A DNA stretch of 18,061 nucleotides from Oscillospiraceae bacterium (GTDB lineage: Bacteria; Bacillota; Clostridia; Oscillospirales; JAKOTC01). Every line of letters begins with the position of its first letter. The stretch's first letter is position 1. The stretch spans positions 1 through 18,061 of the forward strand of contig DAOPZJ010000056.1 in the NCBI GenBank assembly GCA_035353335.1, given 5' to 3'. The notes beneath the pieces are model-generated. The model ran no database searches. It saw nothing but the letters and a program-made list of their open reading frames with translations, and was not told the origin of the DNA. A program made the translations under genes and the position numbers. Positions 7,135 to 13,276 of this stretch are shown one piece after another.

Positions 7135-8527
7135 CTTGTTGTTCTTCGCTTTCGTTTTCTTGTTCTAGTTCTGCCAGTGCCGCTTTGATCATAACAGCGC
7201 ACTCGATCCGTTTTCGTTCCATCTCACAGGACATCTCATATGGTTTTAAAATATTACCGCGATACAGATAATTATTGGCGTTGCAGCCGCCGCTGCAAAA
7301 GAATTTTGCCCAGCACTTCTGGCATTCCTCTTTTGTAAAGATATCAGCTGCCGCAAATTCCGATTTCATAGTAAGATCTATGCTTCCGTCCATAACGCTG
7401 CCCATCTTTTTGGCAGCGACGCCTACAAACTGGTGGCAGGGATAGATGTCCCCATTCGCTGCGATGGCAACGTACTCATTTCCGCAGCCGCAGCCCTTGA
7501 CGCGTTTGATGGCGCATGGACCACCCTCCAGATCGATCATGAAGTGGAAAAAGTTGAAATAGCCGCCATTATTACGATGTTCGACGATGCGTTCTGCCAG
7601 AGTTTCATATTCGTTAAAAATTCGCGGCAAGTCCTCTTTTCGCAGCGAATAAGGCGCGCTGTCCGGAGCGACTACCGGCTCGACCGAGAGCTGATCAAAA
7701 CCGAGTTCCGCGATATGAAACACATCGTTTGTGAAATCGAGGTTATAACGGGTAAATGTTCCTCTGAGATAGTAGTCCTTCTTGTCGGGCAAGTTGCTTT
7801 TTCTCAAGGAAACGAGTTTTTGAAATTTCGAAACAACGGCATCGTAGGTGCCGCCACCGTCTTTCTTGGTTCGGATTCGATCGTGAACTTCTTTTCTGCC
7901 GTCAAGCGACAGGACGGCATTTGACATCTCACGATTGATAAAGTCGATCTTTTCATCATCGAGCAGAACGCCATTCGTGGTAATCGTAAAGCGGAAAGTC
8001 TTGTTGTGCTTTTGCTCGAGTGAGCGCGCGTATTCCACCGTCTTTTTGACCACGCCGAAATTGAGCAGCGGTTCCCCGCCGAAAAAGTCCACCTCAAGGT
8101 TATGCCGACTGCAGGACTTCTCGATTAAAAAGTCAATTGCAGTTTTTGCTACCTCTTCGGTCATCCAATTACGCTCCCCGCCAAAACACCCCTCGTCCGC
8201 AAAACAGTATTCGCACTTCATATTGCAGTCATGCGCAATCAGCAGGCACATCGACTTTACAGGTGCAGAACCGGTTCTGTATGCGGCAAGGCGTTCATCG
8301 TCCGGGCAAAAGAGTTCGCCCCGATCACGCAGTTCGCGTAATTCGTTCCAGCAGGTGTCGACATCCTCGCGCGTACCGTGTTGATAGGCTGCTTCGGGCG
8401 TGTCTTTTGTCATTTCAAACGAAGTGTAGTTCAATAGCTCATAGGCGAGCTTGTCCAACACATGGACAGCGCCGCTGTTTGTATCAATTGCAATTCGATA
8501 CCCGTTCAACTCATATTTGTGCAGCAT
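7124..8527 (-). CDS. scfB: SCIFF radical SAM maturase (thioether-forming, SPASM domain)
   Basis: A 467-residue radical SAM enzyme that installs thioether crosslinks in the SCIFF peptide (ranthipeptide class). Residues 1-90 resemble the peptide-binding RRE domain of RiPP maturases. The radical SAM cluster motif is CNMKCEYC (Cys101, Cys105, Cys108), followed by FFGGEPLLN near 148 for SAM binding. The C-terminal SPASM region has Cys338, 346, 348, 364, 402, 405, 411, 415 and 434, enough for two auxiliary iron-sulfur clusters. The length and cysteine pattern fit characterised SCIFF maturases (CteB-like). The SCIFF precursor gene lies 156 bp upstream on the same strand. A terminator in that gap probably limits scfB expression relative to the peptide. 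An AAGGA site precedes the ATG with a long spacing. The gene ends inside the phosphatase gene. Confidence 0.95.
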   Translation of the reverse strand: MLHKYELNGYRIAIDTNSGAVHVLDKLAYELLNYTSFEMTKDTPEAAYQHGTREDVDTCWNELRELRDRGELFCPDDERLAAYRTGSAPVKSMCLLIAHDCNMKCEYCFADEGCFGGERNWMTEEVAKTAIDFLIEKSCSRHNLEVDFFGGEPLLNFGVVKKTVEYARSLEQKHNKTFRFTITTNGVLLDDEKIDFINREMSNAVLSLDGRKEVHDRIRTKKDGGGTYDAVVSKFQKLVSLRKSNLPDKKDYYLRGTFTRYNLDFTNDVFHIAELGFDQLSVEPVVAPDSAPYSLRKEDLPRIFNEYETLAERIVEHRNNGGYFNFFHFMIDLEGGPCAIKRVKGCGCGNEYVAIAANGDIYPCHQFVGVAAKKMGSVMDGSIDLTMKSEFAAADIFTKEECQKCWAKFFCSGGCNANNYLYRGNILKPYEMSCEMERKRIECAVMIKAALAELEQENESEEQQDAV

Positions 8528-8596
8528 CTTTTCAAGCCATCCTTACACCCAATCCGGGACGTTTGGTTTTTCGACGTAGGGAAAAAAGCTCCGGGA

Positions 8597-8615
8597 TTGA
8601 AAAATCTTTTTTCAA
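8597..8615. repeat. Inverted repeat in the scfB leader
   Basis: TTGAAAAA (8597-8604) and TTTTTCAA (8608-8615) form a perfect 8-bp inverted repeat with a 3-nt centre. In the transcript it would lie downstream of the scfA terminator and ahead of scfB. It is AU-rich and weak, so a role in RNA processing or readthrough control is only a guess. Confidence 0.4.
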
Positions 8616-8636
8616 ACTTTTCCTTTCCGAGACAAC

Positions 8637-8670
8637 AAAAAGGGCCGACCCCGCATAGAGAGGCGGCCCT
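8637..8670 (-). terminator. Rho-independent terminator between scfA and scfB
   Basis: On the minus strand AGGGCCG pairs perfectly with CGGCCCT (8664-8670 with 8641-8647), with further weak pairing inside. A short T-run follows (complement of 8637-8641). It lies 13 bp past the scfA stop codon. Such partial terminators commonly let a RiPP precursor be made in excess over its maturase. No promoter is visible between this point and scfB, so scfB probably depends on readthrough. Confidence 0.75.
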
Positions 8671-8683
8671 CATGCAGAAATCG

Positions 8684-8860
8684 TTATTTTGAAGTTTTCG
8701 GAGAAAAACGGCGATTGTTTTTGCTGTTTTCGCATTTTTGATTGGCAACCGTGCAAGAGGTTTTGCAAGCCGACTGGCAGGACGCCTGACACTCACCGCA
8801 TCCGCCGTTCTTGACACTGGCGGTAAGCCGTGCTCCGGTAATGGTCTTGATATGGCTCAT
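8684..8860 (-). CDS. scfA: SCIFF ranthipeptide precursor (six cysteines in forty-five)
   Basis: A 58-residue peptide with the conserved SCIFF core. Cysteines lie at 21, 24, 28, 32, 36 and 43, in the context CGECQASCQSACKTSC followed by TVANQ. The N-terminal part (MSHIKTITGARLTA) acts as leader. The tail after Cys43 is basic and Asn-rich. In the studied homologue CteA, the maturase links Cys32 to Thr37 by a thioether. Cys32 and Thr37 are both present here at the same numbers. The ATG at 8860 follows GGAGG at 9 nt. The gene has its own SigA-type promoter and a 5' hairpin, and ends just before a terminator. The maturase follows on the same strand. Ranthipeptides have been linked to cell-density and metabolic control in some clostridia, but the role in this organism cannot be read from the sequence. 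Confidence 0.96.
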   Translation of the reverse strand: MSHIKTITGARLTASVKNGGCGECQASCQSACKTSCTVANQKCENSKNNRRFSPKTSK

Positions 8861-8887
8861 AATAGTAAACCTCCGAAATTTTATCTG

Positions 8888-8912
8888 CGGAAAACAAAAA
8901 TAGGGTTTTCCG
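8888..8912 (-). promoter_or_regulatory. 5'-terminal hairpin of the scfA mRNA
   Basis: CGGAAAAC and GTTTTCCG form a perfect 8-bp stem with a 9-nt loop in the scfA leader. The predicted transcription start (near 8913-8914) lies 1-2 nt before the stem, so the mRNA would begin with a stem-loop. Such structures are known to protect mRNAs from 5'-end decay. Confidence 0.6.
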
Positions 8913-8919
8913 GTACTTG

Positions 8920-8948
8920 ATTATACCACAACGAGTTTGATCTTTCAA
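8920..8948 (-). promoter_or_regulatory. SigA-type promoter of scfA
   Basis: TTGAAA (8943-8948) and a consensus TATAAT (8920-8925) are separated by 17 nt on the minus strand, with TGG directly before the -10 (extended -10). This is one of the strongest promoters in the window and lies in the 115-bp gap after the TIGR04086-like gene. Confidence 0.85.
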
Positions 8949-8975
8949 GTTTTTAGGAATAAATTTTTACTTTAG

Positions 8976-9377
8976 TTAATGGGCCCGGCTTTTCCGATGC
9001 TTATTTCCGGCACCGATAAAACCTCCCACAGCGCCTGAGACAAGGCATACAGCGAGTTTGATGAAAAATGTCAAGAACATCACGCCGTTTCCGAAAAACA
9101 ACCCAAGCACAAAGAGAATGACGAATGCGAAAAAAGCGCAGAGCATTCCGTTTAGGACGCACTTTCTCCGAATAGCCCGAGCACTCATCAGACCACCGGT
9201 AAGACCTGTAATGCCGCAGAGGATCCACCCGACCGCTCCGATATAGCAAACCGATGCGCCGGCGCTGAAAATAATCGCCGTCGCAAGACATACAGCGGTT
9301 GAAATCAAAATCGAAAATACCGCATAAAGGATGATCTTTTTCATAGGATTTCCGTTACCGGGTTCAGCCGCAGACAT
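8976..9377 (-). CDS. Small four-helix membrane protein, TIGR04086-like
   Basis: About 133 residues, nearly all hydrophobic, with four likely transmembrane helices (segments beginning KKIILYAVFSIL, YIGAVGWILCGI, GMLCAFFAFVIL and FLTFFIKLAVCL) and a basic tail rich in Lys, Arg and His. Glycine-rich turns join the helices. The position between yajC and scfA on the same strand, and the size, match the uncharacterised TIGR04086 family that I recall as a neighbour of SCIFF genes. No function is known to me. I chose the ATG at 9377 because GAGAGGG lies 7 nt before it. An internal ATG at 9344, directly before the first helix, is a plausible alternative. A TTG at 9398 has no good site. The ribosome site is also the 3' arm of the hairpin that follows yajC. 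Confidence 0.8.
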   Translation of the reverse strand: MSAAEPGNGNPMKKIILYAVFSILISTAVCLATAIIFSAGASVCYIGAVGWILCGITGLTGGLMSARAIRRKCVLNGMLCAFFAFVILFVLGLFFGNGVMFLTFFIKLAVCLVSGAVGGFIGAGNKHRKSRAH

Positions 9378-9424
9378 AAAAAAACCCTCTCGAATCAAGT
9401 TATGAAAAACTATGCCGGGAGGGT
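9378..9424 (-). terminator. Hairpin and T-run after yajC, overlapping the next gene's ribosome site
   Basis: On the minus strand ACCCTC (9419-9424) pairs with GAGGGT (9384-9389), followed by six T residues up to the ATG at 9377. Two more G-C pairs lie inside after one mismatch, and the loop is large (about 23 nt). It lies 37 bp past the yajC stop. Its 3' arm contains the GAGGG that serves as the Shine-Dalgarno sequence of the TIGR04086-like gene, so it may attenuate transcription, translation or both. Confidence 0.5.
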
Positions 9425-9460
9425 GCGTTTTATTCCGTTTTTAGCGCCAACGATTTATCG

Positions 9461-9940
9461 TTATTCTTTCGATGAATCATCAGCAGATTTGCGCATTGCA
9501 GTGATGGTTTGGATTGCCCATTTCATGATCTTCAGCTTATCGCGGTCGGAACCGGTCTCGATGATTACCGAATCCTCACGGACGCTGACAACAGTACCCG
9601 AGATGCCGCCAATCGTGACGATCTCATCGCCGACGGAAAGCGCATCACGCATCATCTTCTGCTCTTTGTCACGCTTTTTCTGCGGGCGGATCATCAGAAA
9701 ATACATCGCGAGAATCAATACGCCGAAAAGTAGAACCGTTGACCAAATACTGCTGCCCCCGAACAGAGAGGCGGCGCCGGAAGCCGTGCTTGCCGTGGAT
9801 GCAGTCGAGTCAACGACAGTGTTTACGACAGAATTAACAACAGACGTAACAGAAGCGCCTGTCGTTGCCGCAGTCAATACATCTGTAGACGGAGTGGCGG
9901 CCTCAAGCAATCTGCCTATCATCGAGAAAAATACGTTCAT
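9461..9940 (-). CDS. yajC: Preprotein translocase subunit YajC, with long N-terminal extension
   Basis: A 159-residue YajC, the single-span partner of SecDF at the Sec translocon. A transmembrane helix occupies about 65-84 and is followed at once by the diagnostic MIRPQKKRDKEQ. Then comes the small conserved domain with VGDEIVTIGGISGTVVSV and a basic/acidic tail. The first 60 residues are unusual: an initial hydrophobic piece, then a low-complexity stretch of Ala, Ser, Thr and Val. Many YajC proteins begin only a few residues before the membrane helix. I chose the ATG at 9940 because AAAGGA lies 9 nt upstream. An earlier start at 9997 has no ribosome site and would overlap the promoter -10 region. 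The promoter upstream is near consensus. Confidence 0.93.
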   Translation of the reverse strand: MNVFFSMIGRLLEAATPSTDVLTAATTGASVTSVVNSVVNTVVDSTASTASTASGAASLFGGSSIWSTVLLFGVLILAMYFLMIRPQKKRDKEQKMMRDALSVGDEIVTIGGISGTVVSVREDSVIIETGSDRDKLKIMKWAIQTITAMRKSADDSSKE

Positions 9941-9988
9941 TTCATACAATCCTTTCAATTTCTGAGAAAAATTCACTTCTCGCGAAAA

Positions 9989-10017
9989 ATTATACAATAT
10001 TTTTTCTTACAAGGCAA
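9989..10017 (-). promoter_or_regulatory. SigA-type promoter of yajC
   Basis: TTGCCT (10012-10017), 17 nt, then TATAAT (9989-9994) on the minus strand. The predicted start is near 9982, giving a leader of about 42 nt. The -35 begins 10 bp after the end of the SDR gene. Confidence 0.75.
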
Positions 10018-10026
10018 GAGAAATTT

Positions 10027-10743
10027 TCAAATCACGAATCCTCCGTTCGGGCTGATCACCTGACCGGTGATAAATTCGGATTCTGATAAAAACAAAGCGG
10101 TTTTTGCGATTTCGAAAGGCGTTCCGATCTTTTGCAGCGGCGTCTCATCTAATAAGCTTGTGATGTCTCCACCCGAGAGGCTCCGGTTCATCTTGGTATC
10201 GATTATGCCCGGTGCAATGCAGTTTACCATGATCCCTGAAGGGCCTACTTCTTTGGCCAAAGCTTTTGTCAATCCGATGACGGCAGCTTTTGAGGCTGAA
10301 TAATGAACCTCGCAGGAACCGCCTGTGATGCCCCAAATGGATGAGACGTTGATGATCGTACCGGATTTTTGAGAGATCATATACGGTAGCGCTTCACGGC
10401 AGCAATAAAAGCAGCCGTCAACATTGACCGCGAACATCCTGCGCCACTGTTCGTCCGTGATGTCGGTGAAGAGAGAGAACTCTGCGATACCAGCGTTGTT
10501 GATCAGTACGTCAATTCCGCCGAAGCGTTCCAGTACCGCCGAAAACATCGCCTTAACCTGCGCCGAATCCGAAATGTCGGCTTTCACCGCAAATGCATAT
10601 TCACCAAATTCTTGTTCGAGTGAATGTGCGATTCCTTCTGATTGATGATAATGCAATGCTACATAATATCCGCTTTCGGCAAAAAGCCGGGCGGTTGCTG
10701 CGCCGATTCCTCCGGAAGAGCCGGTGATCAACACTTTTTTCAT
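10027..10743 (-). CDS. Short-chain dehydrogenase/reductase (possibly the EF-P-modifying YmfI type)
   Basis: A 238-residue classical SDR with a Rossmann fold. The cofactor motif is GSSGGIG (8-14), NNAG lies at 82-85, and the catalytic Ser135, Tyr148 and Lys152 (YSASK) have the usual spacing. NCIAPGIIDTKMN and the terminal GQVISPNGGF are typical of FabG-like enzymes. The tract SSIWGITGGSCEVHYSASKA recalls the subgroup annotated as elongation factor P 5-aminopentanone reductase (YmfI). That would put it in translation rather than fatty-acid synthesis. No fab genes are nearby, which favours this alternative, but I rely on recall for it. The basic residues that usually mark NADPH use are not obvious after the second strand (HYHQSE). 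The ATG at 10743 follows GGGGAG at a rather long 12 nt. The tRNA-Leu gene and its terminator lie just upstream. Confidence 0.88.
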   Translation of the reverse strand: MKKVLITGSSGGIGAATARLFAESGYYVALHYHQSEGIAHSLEQEFGEYAFAVKADISDSAQVKAMFSAVLERFGGIDVLINNAGIAEFSLFTDITDEQWRRMFAVNVDGCFYCCREALPYMISQKSGTIINVSSIWGITGGSCEVHYSASKAAVIGLTKALAKEVGPSGIMVNCIAPGIIDTKMNRSLSGGDITSLLDETPLQKIGTPFEIAKTALFLSESEFITGQVISPNGGFVI

Positions 10744-10783
10744 TGTTGCCGTGTTCTCCCCTTTTCAAACAAAAATAAATCAA

Positions 10784-10807
10784 AATACGCGCCTAACGGC
10801 GCGTATT
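10784..10807 (-). terminator. Terminator of tRNA-Leu
   Basis: AATACGCGCC (10784-10793) and GGCGCGTATT (10798-10807) form a perfect 10-bp stem with a 4-nt loop. On the minus strand it is followed by a T-rich tract (complement of 10771-10783). It lies 12 bp past the 3' end of the tRNA and before the SDR gene. Confidence 0.8.
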
Positions 10808-10819
10808 GCTCGAGATTGA

Positions 10820-10906
10820 TGGTGCCGGTGGCCGGACTCGAACCGGCACGATATCGCTACCGGTGGATTTTGAGTCCACTACGTCTACCAATTCCATCAC
10901 ACCGGC
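10820..10906 (-). tRNA. tRNA-Leu, anticodon CAA
   Basis: An 87-nt class II tRNA on the minus strand. The acceptor stem is GCCGGTG paired with CACCGGC, followed by A and an encoded CCA end. The anticodon stem GTGGA/TCCAC holds the loop CTCAAAA, giving anticodon CAA, which reads UUG. A long variable arm typical of leucine tRNAs follows. The T arm is GCCGG-TTCGAGT-CCGGC. The gene has its own promoter and terminator. Confidence 0.97.
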
Positions 10907-10927
10907 ATGTGCCCCGATGCGAAAGCT

Positions 10928-10956
10928 ATTATAACATCTCTTTCCTGTTTTTGCAA
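10928..10956 (-). promoter_or_regulatory. SigA-type promoter of tRNA-Leu
   Basis: TTGCAA (10951-10956), 17 nt, TATAAT (10928-10933) on the minus strand, with TGT before the -10. Initiation near 10921 would leave a 5' leader of about 15 nt for RNase P to remove. Confidence 0.8.
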
Positions 10957-10983
10957 TACCGAATTTTTTAGAGTTTGCATTAC

Positions 10984-10997
10984 TTGCCAATGGGCAA
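10984..10997. promoter_or_regulatory. Inverted repeat over the hom -35, first copy of a possible operator pair
   Basis: TTGCCAATGGGCAA is a near-palindrome that covers the hom -35 box. A similar sequence with the same left half lies 44 bp downstream at 11028. Binding of a repressor here would block RNA polymerase at hom. The function is inferred from symmetry and position. Confidence 0.4.
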
Positions 10998-11012
10998 ATG
11001 TTGTGTTATAAT
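10984..11012 (+). promoter_or_regulatory. SigA-type promoter of hom
   Basis: TTGCCA (10984-10989), 17 nt, TATAAT (11007-11012) on the plus strand, with an extended -10 (TGT before TATAAT). Transcription would start near 11019, giving a leader of about 86 nt. It is back to back with the tRNA-Leu promoter, the two -35 elements being 27 bp apart. Confidence 0.8.
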
Positions 11013-11027
11013 GGCGCTTATTAAGCA

Positions 11028-11042
11028 TTGCCAACTGGGTAA
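11028..11042. promoter_or_regulatory. Inverted repeat in the hom leader, second copy of a possible operator pair
   Basis: TTGCCAACTGGGTAA shares the TTGCCAA half and a TGGGYAA half with the copy over the -35. It is also the core of an 8-bp RNA hairpin (GCATTGCC with GGTAATGC, one G-U pair) near the 5' end of the hom mRNA. It could therefore act as DNA operator or RNA structure. Confidence 0.35.
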
Positions 11043-11104
11043 TGCCGAGATTACGGAGGCAGTTTGATATTTTTCAAACGCTTCATGAAAGGAAGGTTGT
11101 TAAG

Positions 11105-12292
11105 GTGAAATTCGCAATCATGGGTCACGGCGTAGTCGGTTCGGGGACGGCACAACTGTTCATGCGCAACCGGGACAAAATTGAAATGGCGGTCGGTGAA
11201 TCGATGTGCCTGAAATACATTTTGGACATCAAAGATTTCACTGAATTGGAATATAACAACCTTTTTATCAAGGATTTTTCAATCATTGAAAACGACCCGG
11301 AGGTCTCGACCGTCGTCGAAACTATCGGCGGCACCGGTGCGGCATTTGAATTTGTCTCTCGATGCCTGAAAGCCGGGAAAAACGTCGTCACTTCAAACAA
11401 AGAGATGATCGCAACGCGCGGAACAGAGTTGATGGGTTACGCTAAACAGTCCGGTGCGATGTTGAAATTCGAAGCCAGTGTCGGCGGCGGCGTTCCGCTG
11501 CTAAAACCGATCAACCAATGTCTCGCTGCTGACAAGTTTAGCAGCGTTTACGGTATATTAAACGGGACGACCAACTTCATCCTGACCAAGATGGAAACCG
11601 ACAATATGAGTTTTGAAGACGCTCTTGCTACCGCCAAAAAACTCGGTTACGCCGAGTTGAATCCGTCGGCGGATGTGGATGGGCATGACTGTGCCCGCAA
11701 AACCTCAATTTTGAGCGGTCTTTGCTTTAAAAAACACCCCCAACCCGATATTATCCCCACGACCGGTATCCGGCAGATCACCCTCGACGATATCAAGCTG
11801 GCGCGTGCTTGCGGCGGCTGCATAAAGTTGATCGGCAGAGCAAAACCGGTCGGCAATGGTGTGAGCGCCTGTGTCCGTCCGATGGTTGTGGACAATTCCA
11901 ATCAGCTTTCATCCGTTAACGACGTCTTTAACGGTATTATCGTTGACGGAGATGCTACCGGCGACGTGATGTTTTACGGCAAAGGTGCGGGTAAATTCCC
12001 GACCGCAAGTGCTGTGATCTCCGACGTCATCGACTGCACGCGTGAAAAGCAGAGTCAGCGTAATATGTTCTGGGAAGATACGACTTCCTTTATTCCGGAT
12101 GACAGCAAATACGAATTTTTACTCAGAGTAAACGAAACCGACACAAAAAAACTCGCTTTGCTCGGGAACTTAAGACGTTTGTCTGCCGGAAATGCGGTCG
12201 GCTATATCGCCGGTCTCTTCACAGATTCCGAATTAGAAGGAAAGTTAAAAGAGCTTTCAATCACCGCGACCGTATTTCCAATTTTAAAATAA
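11105..12292 (+). CDS. hom: Homoserine dehydrogenase
   Basis: A 395-residue enzyme that reduces aspartate semialdehyde to homoserine, the branch point to threonine and methionine. The nucleotide-binding loop is GHGVVGSG (7-14), followed by the conserved TSNKEM (96-101), EASVGGGVP (123-131), NGTTNFI (153-159) and the family signature ELNPSADVDGHDCARK (184-199), which contains the active-site Asp and Lys. The last ~60 residues look like a short or degenerate ACT domain, so feedback control by threonine is possible but uncertain. I chose the GTG at 11105 because AGGAAGG lies 8 nt before it and it sits directly ahead of the first Rossmann strand. An upstream ATG at 11042 has no ribosome site. The promoter upstream is strong and flanked by inverted repeats. 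The epimerase gene follows after 36 nt, with no terminator between. Confidence 0.95.
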   Translation: MKFAIMGHGVVGSGTAQLFMRNRDKIEMAVGESMCLKYILDIKDFTELEYNNLFIKDFSIIENDPEVSTVVETIGGTGAAFEFVSRCLKAGKNVVTSNKEMIATRGTELMGYAKQSGAMLKFEASVGGGVPLLKPINQCLAADKFSSVYGILNGTTNFILTKMETDNMSFEDALATAKKLGYAELNPSADVDGHDCARKTSILSGLCFKKHPQPDIIPTTGIRQITLDDIKLARACGGCIKLIGRAKPVGNGVSACVRPMVVDNSNQLSSVNDVFNGIIVDGDATGDVMFYGKGAGKFPTASAVISDVIDCTREKQSQRNMFWEDTTSFIPDDSKYEFLLRVNETDTKKLALLGNLRRLSAGNAVGYIAGLFTDSELEGKLKELSITATVFPILK

Positions 12293-12328
12293 AAAGTACA
12301 TACCTATCTTTGAAAGGAAGGTCAGATT

Positions 12329-13183
12329 ATGAAAATAGGTGTTATCGTCGATTCCTTCAGGGTCGGTTTTGAAGAGGGTGTAAAAAGAGCCGCAGCCGTC
12401 GGTGCAGACGGCATTCAAGCCTATGCTACTATCGGCGCGTTCAGCCCGACAACTCTCAATACCAAACAGCAGCGTGAGGCGCTTGACTATGTTCGCTCCA
12501 ACGGATTGGTCTTCTCGGCGCTGTGCGGTGACTTCGGCGGCCACGGTTTTATGAATGAGGAAGAAAATCCCGACCGTATCGAGCGTTCCAAACGCATCAT
12601 CGATATGGCACTCGAACTTGACTGTAAAGTCGTGACCACGCACATTGGCTTGATTCCCGCAGACCGTAATAATCCCCGTTACGACATCATGCAGCGCGCT
12701 TGCTATAAACTTGGCGAATACGCCGAAAAGTGCGGTGCTTACTTTGCCGTCGAGACCGGTCCCGAACCCGCAGCGACGCTTGCACGTTTTATCAAAGAGC
12801 TCGGCGTTAAGGGTGTTGCGGTCAACCTCGACCCCGCGAATCTGGCGATGGTGCTCGGTGAAAACAGCGTCGAAGCCGCAAAAATCCTCGGCCCGTTAGC
12901 CGTTCACACCCATGCAAAAGACGGCATCATGCTGAAAAAAGAAGATCCCGAGGTCATTTACGGGTTAGTCAAGCACGAGGAGATGGGTGAGCGCCCCGAA
13001 TATTTCCGTGAAGTCGTACTCGGCACCGGCGATGTGCATTTCGAGAAGTACCTGCCCGCATTAAAGGCGTCCGGCTATAACGGATTTTTGACGGTCGAAC
13101 GCGAAGCCGGTGCTTCACCGGAAAAGGACATTAAGGTCGCAGTGGACTTTTTGAAAAAGCAGATTGCAGATTTGAAACTATAA
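12329..13183 (+). CDS. Sugar phosphate isomerase/epimerase (AP endonuclease family 2 TIM barrel)
   Basis: A 284-residue TIM-barrel protein of the xylose isomerase-like/AP endonuclease 2 family. The metal-binding set is recognisable: Glu142 in VETGPE, Asp168 in NLDPAN, His195 in HTHAKDG, and Glu257 in TVERE, with His105 near the barrel mouth. Relatives interconvert ketoses or act on inositol-derived sugars, and the exact substrate cannot be told from sequence. The ATG follows GAAAGGAAGGT, the same 11-base ribosome site used by hom, and the two genes are almost certainly one operon. There is no other sugar-catabolic gene nearby, so the link to homoserine synthesis is not understood. Transcription should stop at the hairpin around 13238-13269. 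Confidence 0.88.
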   Translation: MKIGVIVDSFRVGFEEGVKRAAAVGADGIQAYATIGAFSPTTLNTKQQREALDYVRSNGLVFSALCGDFGGHGFMNEEENPDRIERSKRIIDMALELDCKVVTTHIGLIPADRNNPRYDIMQRACYKLGEYAEKCGAYFAVETGPEPAATLARFIKELGVKGVAVNLDPANLAMVLGENSVEAAKILGPLAVHTHAKDGIMLKKEDPEVIYGLVKHEEMGERPEYFREVVLGTGDVHFEKYLPALKASGYNGFLTVEREAGASPEKDIKVAVDFLKKQIADLKL

Positions 13184-13197
13184 TTCAATACGAATAA

Positions 13198-13213
13198 TGT
13201 TCCACATGGAACA
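13198..13213. promoter_or_regulatory. parS-like palindrome, one base from the ParB site consensus
   Basis: TGTTCCACATGGAACA matches the bacterial parS consensus (TGTTNCACGTGNAACA) at every fixed position except one, CACATG in place of CACGTG. It is intergenic, just past the epimerase gene. The palindrome extends to 9-bp arms (13196-13215). Read as RNA it would be a short hairpin followed by four T, so a weak terminator is the alternative. Confidence 0.45.
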
Positions 13214-13237
13214 TTTTAACAGTTGGACTTATAAAAG

Positions 13238-13269
13238 CAGGAGCGGTTTTTAGACCGCCCCTGTTTTTT
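13238..13269. terminator. Bidirectional terminator between the epimerase and Dabb genes
   Basis: CAGGAGCGGT (13238-13247) pairs with ACCGCCCCTG (13254-13263) with a single mismatch and a 6-nt loop. TTTTTT follows on the plus strand. On the minus strand the stem is followed by CTTTTAT. It serves the convergent epimerase gene (plus) and Dabb gene (minus). Confidence 0.8.
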
Positions 13270-13276
13270 ATATGCA

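Noticed and set aside
10984..11104. Riboswitch or T-box in the hom leader
   Set aside because: The leader is only about 86 nt. It lacks the T-box sequence and a following terminator, and no known riboswitch core was seen. The small hairpins present do not form an attenuator.
12284..12643. A minus-strand frame overlapping the end of hom and the start of the epimerase gene
   Set aside because: It is antisense to conserved coding sequence and would cover the operon junction and its ribosome site; no homology is recognisable.
13196..13217. The parS-like palindrome as the main terminator of the hom-epimerase operon
   Set aside because: The stem is AT-rich with only a TTTT tail, and a much better terminator with TTTTTT follows at 13238-13269.
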